Below, one piece after another: positions 14,986 through 26,284 of a stretch of DNA of 64,000 nucleotides. The notes under the pieces are model-generated. The model was not told the DNA's origin, made no database searches, and saw only the letters and a program-made list of their open reading frames with translations. A program made the position numbers and the translations under genes. The stretch lies in assembly GCA_032433765.1 (NCBI GenBank), contig JAVIAB010000102.1, forward strand, positions 14,685,358-14,749,357. Direction: 5' to 3'. The stretch is from Megaustenia siamemsis. Taxonomy: Eukaryota; Mollusca; Gastropoda; Stylommatophora; Ariophantidae. Every line of letters starts with the position of its first letter. The first letter of the stretch is position 1.

Positions 14986-17900
14986 ACTAAAGGAGACTGA
15001 TGACAGTACAAGTTATGAGAGAAACTTCAAATATGACAGATAAATAACAGTCTTCCAGATTGTAACACTAAAGGAGACTGATGACAGTACAAGTTATGAG
15101 AGAAACTTCAAATATGACAGATAAATAACAGTCTTTCAGATTGTAACACTAAAGGTGACTGATGACAGTACAAGTTATGAGAGAAACTTCAAATATGACA
15201 GATAAATAACAGTCTTTCAGATTGTAACACTAAAGGTGACTGATGACAGTACAAGTTATGAGAGAAACTTCAAATATGACAGATAAATAACAGTCTTTCA
15301 GATTGTAACACTAAAGGTGACTGATGACAGTACAAGTTATGAGAGAAGTTTCAAATACGACAGATAAATAACAGTCTTTCAGATTGTAACACTAAAGGAG
15401 ACTGATGACAGTACAAGTTATGAGAGAAGCTTCAAATATGACAGATAAATAACAGTCTTTCAGATTGTAACACTAAAGGTGACTGATGACAGTACAAGTT
15501 ATGAGAGAAGCTTCAAATATGACAGATAAATAACAGTCTTTCAGATTGTAACACTAAAGGAGACTGATGACAGTACAAGTGAGAGAAGCTTCAAATATGA
15601 CAGATAAATAACAGTCTTCCAGATTGTAACACTAAAGGAGACTGATGACAGTACAAGTTATGAGAGAAGCTTCAAATATGACAGATAAATAACAGTCTTT
15701 CAGATTGTAACTCTAAAGGAGACTGATGACAGTACAAGTTATGAGAGAAGCTTCAAATATGACAGATAAATAACAGTCTTTCAGATTGTAACACTAAAGG
15801 AGACTGATGACAGTACAAGTTATGAGAGAAACTTCAAATATGACAGATAAATAACAGTCTTTCAGATTGTAACACTAAAGGAGACTGATGACAGTACAAG
15901 TTATGGGAGAAGCTTCAAATATGACAGATAAATAACAGTCTTTCAGATTGTAACTCTAAAGGAGACTGATGACAGTACAAGTTATGAGAGAAGCTTCAAA
16001 TATGACAGATAAATAACAGTCTTTCAGATTGTAACACTAAAGGAGACTGATGACAGTACAAGTGAGAGAAGCTTAAAATATGACAGATAAATAACAGTCT
16101 TTCAGATTGTAACACTAAAGGAGACTGATGACAGTACAAGTTATGAGAGAAACTTCAAATATGACAGATAAATAACAGTCTTTCAGATTGTAACACTAAA
16201 GGAGACTGATGACAGTACAAGTTATGGGAGAAGCTTCAAATATGACAGATAAATAACAGTCTTTCAGATTGTAACACTAAAGGTGACTGATGACAGTACA
16301 AGTTATGAGAGAAGCTTCAAATATGACAGATAAATAACAGTCTTTCAGATTGTAACTCTAAAGGAGACTGATGACAGTACAAGTTATGAGAGAAGCTTCA
16401 AATATGACAGATAAATAACAGTCTTTCAGATTGTAACACTAAAGGAGACTGATGACAGTACAAGTTATGAGAGAAACTTCAAATATGACAGATAAATAAC
16501 AGTCTTTCAGATTGTAACACTAAAGGAGACTGATGACAGTACAAGTTATGGAGAAGCTTCAAATATGACAGATAAATAACAGTCTTTCAGATTGTAACTC
16601 TAAAGGAGACTGATGACAGTACAAGTTATGAGAGAAGCTTCAAATATGACAGATAAATAACAGTCTTTCAGATTGTAACACTAAAGGAGACTGATGACAG
16701 TACAAGTGAGAGAAGCTTAAAATATGACAGATAAATAACAGTCTTTCAGATTGTAACACTAAAGGAGACTGATGACAGTACAAGTTATGAGAGAAACTTC
16801 AAATATGACAGATAAATAACAGTCTTTCAGATTGTAACACTAAAGGAGACTGATGACAGTACAAGTTATGAGAGAAACTTCAAATATGACAGATAAATAA
16901 CAGTCTTTCAGATTGTAACACTAAAGGAGACTGATGACAGTACAAGTTATGGGAGAAGCTTCAAATATGACAGATAAATAACAGTCTTTCAGATTGTAAC
17001 ACTAAAGGTGACTGATGACAGTACAAGTTATGAGAGAAGCTTCAAATATGACAGATAAATAACAGTCTTTCAGATTGTAACACTAAAGGTGACTGATGAC
17101 AGTACAAGTTATGAGAGAAGCTTCAAATATGACAGATAAATAACAGTCTTTCAGATTGTAACACTAAAGGTGACTGATGACAGTACAAGTTATGAGAGAA
17201 GCTTCAAATATGACAGGTAAATAACAGTCTTTCAGATTGTAACACTAAAGGTGACTGATGACAGTACAAGTTATGAGAGAAGCTTCAAATATGACAGATA
17301 AATAACAGTCTTTCAGATTGTAACACTAAAGAAGACTGATGACAGTACAAGTTATGAGAGAAGCTTCAAATATGACAGATAAATAACAGTCTTTCAGATT
17401 GTAACACTAAAGGTGACTGATGACAGTACAAGTTATGAGAGAAGCTTCAAATATGACCAATAAATAACAGTCTTTCAGATTGTAACACTAAAGGTGACTG
17501 ATGACAGTACAAGTTATGAGAGAAGCTTAAAATATGACAGATAAATAACAGTCTTTCAGATTGTAACACTAAAGGAGACTGATGACAGTACAAGTTATGA
17601 GAGAAACTTCAAATATGACAGATAAATAACAGTCTTTCAGATTGTAACACTAAAGGAGACTGATGACAGTACAAGTTATGAGAGAAGCTTCAAATATGAT
17701 AGATAAATAACAGTCTTTCAGATTGTAACACTAAAGGTGACTGATGACAGTACAAGTTATGAGAGAAGCTTCAAATATGACAGATAAATAACAGTCTTTC
17801 AGATTGTAACACTAAAGGAGACTGATGACAGTACAAGTTATGAGAGAAACTTCAAATATGACCAATAAATAACAGTCTTTCAGATTGTAACACTAAAGGA

Positions 17901-18110
17901 GACTGATGACAGTACAAGTTATGAGAGAAACTTCAAATATGGCAGATAAATAATAGGCTTTCAGATTGTAACACTAAAGGAGACTGATGACAGTACAAGT
18001 TATGAGAGAAGCTTCAAATATGACCAATAAATAATAGTCTTTCAGATTGTAACACTAAAGGAGACTGATGACAGTACAAGACATGAGAGAAGCTTCAAAT
18101 ATGACAGATA
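14986..18110. repeat. Diverged subfamily of the 81-bp satellite
   Basis: From about 14,986 the monomers change together at several sites: GGAGACTG often replaces GGTGACTG, AAGTTATGAG replaces AAGACATGAG and ATATGAC replaces ATACGAC. Variation between neighbours is greater than in the left part. Some monomers read AACTCTAAAGG, some GGGAGAAG, and some are 78 bp because they lack 3 nt in AAGTTATGAG (near 15,580, 16,061 and 16,705). The last, partial monomer (about 18,060-18,110) returns to the ACATGAG form. Confidence 0.9.
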
Positions 18111-18580
18111 CAGATACAGCTTCAAGTAATAGCAGTAATAGGGCAGGTTGTTTTGTGGGTCAGAGTATCAGCAGTAGGAGGTACAAGCTGTATGACAGCT
18201 TCAATTAATAGCAGTGACTGGGACACATTTCATTGTGACAAGAGAAACAAGAGGCAAAATTTTAACTTCATCAACAAAGTGAACATGATTATATGAGAAC
18301 AAAAACAAAAAAAAAAGGAGAAAGTGGTAGTAGTTTTATGTGCACACACATTATTTGTAAATACACTTAAAAAAAAGAAAAGAAATAAAACTGGTATTTC
18401 CATGTGGTATTTATATCTCTGTACTGAGGGTAATCCATAACAATTTCAATTGATTTGTTTTACCATTTAATTTATTCCTTTCATGACCTTTCCATTATGT
18501 CACATTTGTTGTTTTTGGGTTGTTATTATAATGTATCAATTACCTTGATTTATTTCTCTCTGTATTTCTGGGAAAATGTC
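18111..18580. other. Unique AT-rich sequence, no feature recognised
   Basis: AT-rich sequence with A-runs near 18,307 and 18,370. The first 110 bases contain a loosely repeated CAGCTTCAA..AATAGCAGT motif. No coding frame or element is recognisable. Confidence 0.5.
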
Positions 18581-18581
18581 T

Positions 18582-18998
18582 GCGGTTATAAAATGATATT
18601 TCAAGTGATTTGACGATGAAAGTGTCAGTGGTTATAAAATGATATTTCAAGTGATTTGACAATGAAAGTGTCTGGTTATAAAATGACATTTCAAGTGATT
18701 TGACAATGAAAGTGTCTGGTTATAAAATGATATTTCAAGTGATTTGACAATGAAAGTGCCAGTGGTTATAAAATGATATTTTCAAGTGATTTGACGATGA
18801 AAGTGTCAGTGGTTATAAAATGATATTTTCAAGTGATTTGACAATGAAAGTGTCTGGTTATAACATGACATTTCAAGTGATTTGACAATGAAAGTGTCAG
18901 TGGTTATAAAATGATATTTTCAAGTGATTTGGCAATGAAAGTGTCAGTGGTTATAACATGACATTTCAAGTGATTTGACAATGAAAGTGTCAGTGGTA
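18582..18998. repeat. Minisatellite, unit about 43-49 bp, 9 copies
   Basis: Nine copies of a unit containing GGTTATAAAATGATATTTCA then AGTGATTTGACAATGAAAGTGTC. Unit length varies because some copies have an extra T (TTTTCAAG) and some lack CAGT before GGTTATAA. Some copies carry the variant TATAACATGACATTTC. Confidence 0.92.
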
Positions 18999-18999
18999 T

Positions 19000-19480
19000 A
19001 AGTGTTTACTTTGTTTAGTTTCATACTAACATTTTTAGTTTCTAGTGATACTTCCTTCTTTGGACTTATAGCAGTGGTTCTCATAAACTGTTGGCACCCA
19101 TGGCGCTGGCTGGCCATGGCTATTTTCTGCTGATCATACACTGCGGCATCCTCATAACAGTTAGGATAATATAAGTCAAGCAAACTCTGATCCTTGTATT
19201 TTATTTTTGGGTAGGTTACTACTTTAGGTACATTAATGAATCTCAGTAACAATCAGGTTATAAAAGTGTTTTAATATCACCAAAAAAAAATTTTTTAAAA
19301 ACTTAACAGCATACTTATGTTAACAAATGGCATTTCCATAATTTTTCACAATCATCCAATTAATCATTTCACCCACTCAGAAAATACATAATGTCTTATA
19401 CACAGTTTGTTTTTTGATACGTGAATGTTTCTTTTTTGCTTCTTGAATGTTCTGCCAAAGTCAAGTACATTGATTTGATG
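19000..19480. other. Unique sequence, no feature recognised
   Basis: Non-repetitive DNA between two minisatellites. Open frames on the minus strand are short, low in complexity and without a recognisable domain. Confidence 0.45.
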
Positions 19481-19481
19481 C

Positions 19482-19565
19482 GCAGAATGTAACAAACAGA
19501 AAGCAGAATGTAACAAACAGAAAGCAGAATGTAACAAACAGAAAGCAGAATGTAACAAACAGAAA
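19482..19565. repeat. 21-bp minisatellite, 4 copies
   Basis: Four head-to-tail copies of GCAGAATGTAACAAACAGAAA. The unit is divisible by 3 and yields a repeated minus-strand peptide (FCLLHSA) inside a larger incidental open frame. Confidence 0.93.
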
Positions 19566-19983
19566 GCACTGTGCTGAGTGGAAAAGCTTGTATGTGCCTT
19601 TGTATTCATTAATACTAATTTACTGAGCCATCTGATCATAAGATTTAAGATGATAAATGACGACAGAACACTCTCATGTAGAAACTTGGTTATGTAAAAG
19701 AAAAAAAAAACAGGTTCCCACCTTGCCTTTATAGGCTTTTGGGGAACATGATGATAGTCACCATATTTTTCCATAACTAGAGCACATTGTTGGGTGATGT
19801 GCTTGCTATCATACCAGGCCACCATTACATCACAGAAAAATCTCTGGTACCCATTTTTAGAGGCTGGATGAACCTCAGAGCGTTGTTGGTCTGAATAAAA
19901 AATCCCCAACTTCTAGGAATTGAACCTGGGCCCTTCTGATCAGGAAGTGAGCACTCCTGTCACGTGGCCAAATTTGGTTATGT

Positions 19984-20260
19984 ATTTTAAAAGAGAGCTA
20001 ATTTCCAATATTAGGAAGAAACAATCATCATTTTCTAGCCATGTAATGAGAACAGAACAGCTGGAATATATTGTAACAACTGAGAAAATTGAGGGACAAA
20101 GAGGTAGTGGAGAGCAAAGAGAAAAAATACCAGGCAGCTTAAGAGAATGGCTTGGCAGAAGGTCAACAACAGAAATGATAAATAACTGTCGAGATTGAAA
20201 ATTGTGGTGAGACATGATGACCAATGCCAGCAGGCTCGGTACTTGATGATGATTTTAAAA
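19984..20260 (+). mobile_element. RTE-b LINE 3' fragment with 9-bp TSD
   Basis: 5'-truncated RTE copy carrying only the last part of the pol ORF. The reading frame gives RELISNIRKKQSSF then QLEYIVTT and REWLGRRSTTEM, matching the C-terminal region after the reverse transcriptase in the RTE copies at 23438 and 31374. It ends GGTACTTGATGATGAT, the (TGA)n tail typical of RTE elements. A 9-bp direct repeat ATTTTAAAA at 19984-19992 and 20252-20260 flanks the fragment and is a good TSD. The frame is degraded (for example CSSHV where other copies read FGHV). Confidence 0.85.
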
Positions 20261-20429
20261 TATTAACCCGATGTGGATGTTGTCATTTTATCGTTTCTAA
20301 CCACTGAGTGAGCACACAATAATATCTTTGTTGTGACGCCCTTGCCAGAAAGTTTGGTGATGGACACTTAGGGAATTAGTGACTTCACTTCTAGTATGGG
20401 TGGCTTGTTATTTACAAGTAAACTGGATA

Positions 20430-21655
20430 ACAGAAGTAGGGGCTTGCTGATAGGTGTCATTTCATTGTGATTGTTGAGTAATAAGAGGAGAAGTAGGGGC
20501 TTGCTGATAGGTATCATTTCATTGTGATTGTTGAGTAATAAGAGGAGAAGTAGGGGCTTGCTGATAGTTGTCATTTCATTGTGATTGTTGAGTAATAACA
20601 GGAGAAGTAGGAACACAATGGCTTGCTGATAGGTATCATTTCATTGTGATTGTTGAGTAATAACAGGAGAAGTAGGGGCTTGCTGATAGGTATCATTTCA
20701 TTGTGATTGTTGAGTAATAAGAGGAGAAGCAATGGCTTGCTGATAGGTATCATTTCATTGTGATTGTTGAGTAATAAGAGGAGAAGTAGGGGCTTGCTGA
20801 TAGGTCTCATTTCACTGTGATTGTTGAGTAATAAGAGGAGAAGTAGGAACACAATGGCTTGCTGATAGGTGTCATTTCATTGTGATTGTTGAGTAATAAG
20901 AGGAGAAGTAGGGGCTTGCTGATAGGTCTCATTTCACTGTGATTGTTGAGTAATAACAGGAGAAGTAGGGGCTTGCTGATAGGTATCATTTCATTGTGAT
21001 TGTTGAGTAATAACAGGAGAAGTAGGGGCTTGCTGATAGGTGTCATTTCATTGTGATTGTTGAGTAATAACAGGAGAAGTAGGGGCTTGCTGATAGGTGT
21101 CATTTCATTGTGATTGTTGAGTAATAAGAGGAGAAGTAGGGGCTTGCTGATAGGTGTCATTTCATTGTGATTGTTGAGTAATAAGAGGAGAAGTAGGGGC
21201 TTGCTGATAGGTGTCATTTCATTGTGATTGTTGAGTAATAAGAGGAGAAGTAGGGGCTTGCTGATAGGTATCATTTCATTGTGATTGTTGAGTAATAAGA
21301 GAAGTAGGGGCTTGCTGATAGGTGTCATTTCATTGTGATTGTTGAGTAATAAGAGGAGAAGTAGGGGCTTGCTGATAGGTATCATTTCATTGTGATTGTT
21401 GAGTAATAACAGGAGAAATAGGAACACAATGGCTTGCTGATAGGTATAATTTCATTGTGATTGTTGAGTAATAACAGAAGTAGGAACACAATGGTTTGCT
21501 GATAGGTGTCATTTCATTGTGATTGTTGAGTAATAAGAGGAGAAGTAGGGGCTTGCTGATAGGTGTCATTTCATTGTGATTGTTGAGTAATAACAGGAGA
21601 AGTAAGGGCTTGCTGATAGGTGTCATTTCATTGTGATTGTTGAGTAATAACAGTT
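20430..21655. repeat. 57-bp minisatellite, about 21-22 copies
   Basis: Array of a 57-bp unit that includes TAGGGGCTTGCTGATAGGTG, TCATTTCATTGTGATTG and TTGAGTAATAAGAGGAGAAG. Variants alternate AAGAGG/AACAGG and ATGGCTTGC/GGGGCTTGC; some copies insert AACACAATGG. The unit is divisible by 3, giving long minus-strand frames with the repeated peptide NNHNEMTPISKPLLLLLLL. These are treated as artefacts of the repeat. Confidence 0.94.
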
Positions 21656-21689
21656 GAATTATCTCTTGATAAGATGGGGTGAACTAGTA

Positions 21690-22945
21690 AAATAATAAAG
21701 AGTTTAATTATTTTATTGAGAAGTTGGGTAATCTAATGGAGAGATAAGTTTAAATTATTGTGTTGAATTGAGGTGAACTAATGTAGATAAAAGTAAAATT
21801 ATTTTGTTGAATAGTTGTGGTGAACTAATGGAGATAAAAGTACAATTATTTTGTTGAATAGTTGAGGTGAGTGTAGATAAAAATTAGATTAGTGTATTAA
21901 TAGTTGAGGTGAACTAAAGTAGATAAAAGTAAAATTATTTTGTTCAATAGTTGAGGTGAACTAATGGAGATAAAAGTAGAATTATTTTTTGAATAGTTGA
22001 GGTGAACTAATGTAGATACAAATTAGATCATTGTAATGAATAGTTGAGGTAAACTAATGTAGATAAAAGTACAATTATTTTGTTGAATAGTTGAGGTAAA
22101 CTAATGTAGATAAAAGTACAATTATTTTGTTGAATAGTTAAGGTGAACTAATGTAGATAAAAGTACAATTATTTTGTTGAATAGTTGAGGTGAACTAATG
22201 TAGATAAAAGTATAATTATTTTGTTGAACAGTTGAGGTAAACTAATGTAGATAAAAGTACAATTATTTTGTTGAACAGTTGAGGTGAACTAATGTAGATA
22301 AAAGTAAAATTATTTTATTGAATAGTTGAGGTGAACTAATGTAGATAAAAGTACAATTATTTTGTTCAATAGTTGAGGTAAACTAATGTAGATAAAAGTA
22401 AAATTATTTTGTTCAATAGTTGAGGTGAACTAAAGTAGATAAAAGTAAAATTATTTTGTTCAATAGTTGAGGTGAACTAATGTAGATAAAAGTACAATTA
22501 TTTTGTTCAATAGTTGAGGTGAACTAATGTAGATAAAAGTAAAATTATTTTATTGAATAGTTGAGGTGAACTAATGTAGATAAAAGTAAAATTATTTTGT
22601 TCAATAGTTGAGGTAAACTAATGTAGATAAAAGTAAAATTATTTTGTTCAATAGTTGAGGTGAACTAAAGTAGATAAAAGTAAAATTATTTTGTTCAATA
22701 GTTGAGATGAACTAATGTAGATAAAAGTACAATTATTTTGTTCAATAGTTGAGGTGAACTAATGTAGATAAAAGTACAATTATTTTTTCAATAGTTGAGG
22801 TAAACTAATGTAGATAAAAGTAAAATTATTTTCTTCAATAGTTGAGGTGAACTAAAGTAGATAAAAGTAAAATTATTTTGTTCAATAGATGAGGTGAACT
22901 AATGTAGATAAAAGTACAATTATTTTGTTGAATAGTTGAGGTGAA
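21690..22945. repeat. 47-bp minisatellite, about 26 copies
   Basis: AT-rich array of a unit combining TAAAATTATTTTGTTCAATA and GTTGAGGTGAACTAATGTAG ATAAAAG. Variant positions (ACAATTATT/AAAATTATT, GTTGAA/GTTCAA, CTAATG/CTAAAG) recur in blocks near 22,390-22,480 and 22,610-22,700, showing local block duplication. The left end is more diverged than the right. Confidence 0.93.
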
Positions 22946-23437
22946 CTCATGGACACAAATGTCAAAAAGCTGGTTATTTTGTTTTTGCTACCCTGCCAAG
23001 CAGTCGTGGCAATGGGGTGTTATTTCACTCTTGCCCGCCACCCACAATCAGCTATAACACAATGGGCACTACTGCCAGGTCAGAAGAGCCATCTTGGTAA
23101 ATCTTTCACAAAAATATTCTCACTGCATGAGTTTTGTTTCTTCTCATTGTATTACCTATTTTTATTGTAGCTTGGTTACTGGTTCTGCAGTTTTCCACAG
23201 GCTCAGTTACTTTCAGTATGTGGAGAGCGTCTGCATGCTAATGATTACTGTGGGTATCTGGTTTAAGTTATTCTTACCCAAGATTTGCCAAGCTCCAATG
23301 AGCAAACAGAATGAAGCCCTTGAAACTAGGATTTATAGAAAAATGGGAGACTTTGGGGGACGTAGAAGAAAACAAATAATTAGGTTTTGAAACAGCTGGA
23401 AATGAGGAAACAGCTATATAACACAATTTGAACACTA
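22946..23437. other. Unique sequence, no feature recognised
   Basis: Non-repetitive stretch holding two overlapping plus-strand open frames of 73 and 98 codons. Neither shows a domain I recognise. The first begins inside the end of the 47-bp array, which argues against it being a real start. Confidence 0.45.
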
Positions 23438-23995
23438 TCATCATCAAGTACCAAGCCTACTAGTGTAGGTGATCATGTCTCTCCAACTTTTGATCTCGGC
23501 AGCTATTTATCATTTCTGTTGTTGACCTTCTGCCAAGCCATTCTCTTAAACTGTCTGGTATCTTTTCTCTTTGCTTCCCTCTATCTCTTTGTCCCACAAT
23601 TTTCCCAGTTGTTACAATATATTCCAGCTGTTCCATTTACATTACATGGCCAAAATATGATGATTGTTTCTTCCTAATATTGGAAATTAGCTCTCTTTTT
23701 GCTCTAACCTCTCTCAGAACATCTTCATTACTCTTCTTAGCTGTCCATGGTATTCTCAACATTCTTTTATAAAACCACATTTCTACAGCCTCCAATGATT
23801 TTCTTGTTTGTTGTCCCATTATCCATGATTCACATCCATATGTTAAGACTGGCTCTACATAACATTTAAGAGCTCTTTTTCTTGTTTCTATTGTTAAAAA
23901 TGGATTGCACAGTATCTTCCTCAAGTTTTGGAAAGCTTGAGCCAATATGTATCTCACCTCTGTTGTACATCTACCATCTGAGGTTAATGAACAAT
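23438..23995 (-). mobile_element. RTE-b LINE 3' fragment (minus strand)
   Basis: 5'-truncated RTE copy; on the minus strand it ends with CTTGATGATGATA near 23,438-23,450. The frame gives TSDGRCTTEVRYILAQAF, VEPVLTYGCESWIMG, MLRIPWTAKKSNEDVLREV and KRELISNIRKKQSSYFGHVM. This is the region between the RT thumb and the C-terminal basic segment of RTE pol proteins. About 137 codons are open; beyond the FGHVM block the frame is broken. The right boundary abuts, near 24,000, an RTE fragment in the opposite orientation. Confidence 0.85.
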
Positions 23996-23999
23996 ATAA

Positions 24000-24225
24000 A
24001 GGACATATTTGTGGGCACATTAAGGGACAGAATAACTTGGTAAAAGTCATATTGGAAGGGAAAATTAAAGGTAAATTAGTTAGAAGCAGACATACTCTAA
24101 AAATGGATTGATAACATTAATAGACAAGAGAACCTAAGATAGTATGTACCATCAAGAGTGATAAGGTGCTCCATGTCGCCAATATTTAATATGGAGAAGA
24201 ACGCCTCGCATAGAAATACTGAGGC
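24000..24225 (+). mobile_element. Degenerate RTE-a-like LINE C-terminal remnant
   Basis: The plus strand reads GHIKGQNNLVKVILEGKIKG, then a stop-bearing stretch corresponding to R.RHTLKMD and SRVIRCSMSPIFNMEKNAS. It resembles the C-terminus of the intact RTE at 40736-44119 (GHVKRHNSLLKVILEGKIQG) more than the RTE-b copies. It lies tail to tail with the minus-strand RTE-b fragment, so two insertions have met here. Decayed and non-functional. Confidence 0.7.
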
Positions 24226-24558
24226 ATAGTGTAGTGAAATATGTCAGCTTAAGTTTTGTTTCTTATATGAAAACCACACTTCAGCAAAACTGGGGGAAAA
24301 AAGTCTGTTCCAAAATTCATTCCAGAGAAGCATAATAGTCTAGTAAGACTGATTTATTAGAAGAGACAACTGTTACCTCAAAAAACTACTGCCTTGCATG
24401 AAGGTGAAAGGAAACCACAGTCAAGGGAAGCAGTCCCACACACATATGTATTGTTTTCTGTTTGTGGTTTATTCTGAGTGCCTTAAGGTCACCCTTGTCT
24501 CTGTGCAATTTGTTTGTCTCTCACCTCATAGTTTTCATTCCTAATAAATATAAATTTG
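24226..24558. other. Unique sequence, no feature recognised
   Basis: Short non-repetitive gap between LINE fragments; no coding or RNA signal seen. Confidence 0.4.
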
Positions 24559-25162
24559 TTTGTTATTCTTCTTCTTCTTCTTTCCTTCCTCATCTGCCTT
24601 TCAGCATCGAGGGGAGATATAATGTGCGGTCTTTTGCTCTTCTGTTCGCCTCTGCTGCTGCTATGTTTCCTAGTGCTTCTAATATTCCATCGATCTATCT
24701 TTTTAGTGGTTGATCCTTGGGTCTGGTGTTCTCACAACGTTTGTTGAAGGCTCGATGTTTTGTGTTTTGATCTTTCTGCCTTGTCACGTGGCCAAACCAT
24801 TTTATCTGTTGTTTCCTTATATATTCCATGGCGGGGGCTATTCCTAGCTTTTTTCTCAGTTCTTCATTTCTGTTCTTATCTCTCAGACTGTTTCCTGTCA
24901 TTCGTCTAACACATTTCATCTCTGTAGAGGTTATTTTTCTTATTCTTCTTGCATCTAGGGTCCAGGTCTGGCATTGGTAGCACAACATTGGGATGAAGAT
25001 TGTATTGTATAGTGCTCATTTTGTCTCCAGAGTTATTTCCTTATTGGACAATAGTGGTGATAACTGTCCAATGATTTGACAAACTTTGTTGCATCTTGAT
25101 TCTATCTCTGCTGTTTGAGAATTATCGTTTGTCATTAGACTTCCTAGGTATTTGTTATTCTT
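24559..25162 (-). mobile_element. LINE-c 5'-truncated copy with 12-bp TSD
   Basis: Minus-strand remnant of a non-LTR pol ORF. It reads YLGSLMTNDNSQTAEIESR, then FIPMLCYQCQTWTLDAR, RMTGNSLRDKNRNEELRKK and QQIKWFGHVTRQKDQN, and ends in a (GAA)n run (TTCTTCTTCTTCTT on the plus strand at 24567-24580). It is homologous to the longer LINE-c copy at 27378-28439. An exact 12-bp repeat TTTGTTATTCTT at 24559-24570 and 25151-25162 is a convincing TSD. One in-frame stop lies before ALYNTIFIPML. The clade is not certain; the tail organisation is RTE-like. Confidence 0.83.
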
Positions 25163-25369
25163 GCTGTCTTAAATGTACTTTGAGAATCACAGATCACAAA
25201 GTACAACAAACAATGAAACATAACTCACTATGTAGATGAAAAGATAAAGAAGCATTTTATTTATGATTTGCCCTCTTGATGTTCAGTTTGTTCTTGATTA
25301 TTGCTTCACCATTTGCTGTGTCTAATAGTTTGTCTTGGTAGGCTTCACTAACCCATTTTCTTGTCCAGC

Positions 25370-26090
25370 TTCATTGTTTCGATAATAGTTGCCTTGAAGT
25401 GATTCATCATTGTAGACTGCTCGGTTAGGATAATTCATAATTAGTTGTCAGATTAACCTTATCACACGCCCATATGTGCTCAGATCCCCTCCTAGTAAAT
25501 TCCGCTGTGTGAAACAATATACTGGAGGACACAAATCCTCCCTCGCTCTCCTCAATTTGGGCAATATCCTTCTTGATTAACATGAAGATCTGAGAGTCTG
25601 CACCAGGGCTGCAGATTCACGAATATCATCATTGAAATCTTTATTATGTGTGTATGGCCAAGTTAGAGACATACAATTGTCCATCATGATGACATAGTGC
25701 GCTTAATATTATCAATAATGGAACACCCACAATGCTTGATTCAATCTAAAGAACGCAGCCGGGAAGTACAAACTACGTAGCGATGGTGCAGAATCTTTAA
25801 AGTGGAACCTTCGGTTGACTTGACCCAACAACCTATAATAAGGAAGTGAAAGTAATTGGTGCCGAGTAAATCCAACAATGGTTATTGTGCAGTTCTCAAT
25901 GTAGTGATGTAAAATACATATCATCTTTACAATGGGGAAAGGTCGCATTCACACCACCTGGTTTGCCAAAAAAGGGCACTGATTCTGTAGTACCAGCATG
26001 AATCCATTAAGTAGAATATACTGTTGATTTTAACGCAGTGATCTACTTTATAGAACTGAAATTAATCAGTCACCAATCCTGCAGCAGTAA
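25370..26090 (-). repeat. DR-5 dispersed repeat, first copy
   Basis: Diverged copy of the sequence at about 33,960-34,575. Shared blocks in the same order are TTAGTTGTCAGAT (near 25,440; TTAGTCGTCAGAT near 34,045), GGTCGCATT (25,940; 34,377), AAAAAGGG..CTG, TTTTAACGCAG (26,030; 34,472) and GAACTGAAATTAATCAG (26,055; 34,500). The orientation is set from the GCCGCCAT-type end seen in other copies, read on the minus strand. I do not recognise the family. An incidental 78-codon frame at 25712-25948 lies inside it. Confidence 0.6.
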
Positions 26091-26284
26091 ATGAAACACA
26101 AACTCTATCCTACCGTCTTGTTGGAGTTGGACATTGTATTACATGCAGTTAAATCTGTGAACTTTTCTACCATTTTGTGTTTACTGTGTCAGAGCAAGAA
26201 GTTGTGGACTTCAAAATCTTCAATTTTTCAGCTTCTTGTGATTTGTCAAAAATAGGACAAATTAATCCGTGGTTTTTTCATGAC
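26091..26284. other. Unique sequence, no feature recognised
   Basis: Short spacer between DR-5 and a SINE-like segment; nothing recognised. Confidence 0.35.

Larger units (their letters stand above)
1136..18110. repeat. 81-bp satellite array, about 210 monomers
   Basis: Continuous head-to-tail array of an 81-bp monomer beginning ACTAAAGGTGACTGATGACA and ending CTTTCAGATTGTAAC. Successive monomer starts at 1136, 1217 and 1298 confirm the 81-bp spacing. Rare length variants exist: an 80-bp monomer near 1677 lacking one A in GATAAATAAC, and 78-bp monomers in the right part. Every monomer carries stop codons, so there is no long ORF. Variant sites (GTTTC/GCTTC, ATACG/ATATG, GGTGAC/GGAGAC, ACATGAG/TTATGAG) define subfamilies and higher-order structure. 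I see no CENP-B-like box and no telomeric repeat, so a centromeric or heterochromatic role is only possible. Confidence 0.97.

Noticed and set aside
1136..18110. CRISPR array
   Set aside because: There are no variable spacers between constant repeats; the whole 81-bp unit is repeated head to tail, the setting is eukaryotic and no cas genes are present.
20368..21626. Minus-strand open frames of up to 206 codons with a NNHNEMTPISKPLLLLLLL repeat
   Set aside because: A product of the 57-bp minisatellite; the peptide is only the translated repeat and ends where array length variants occur.
22949..23390. Small secreted or membrane protein genes on the plus strand
   Set aside because: The first frame starts in the minisatellite edge, the two frames overlap, and no family, splice or start context supports either.
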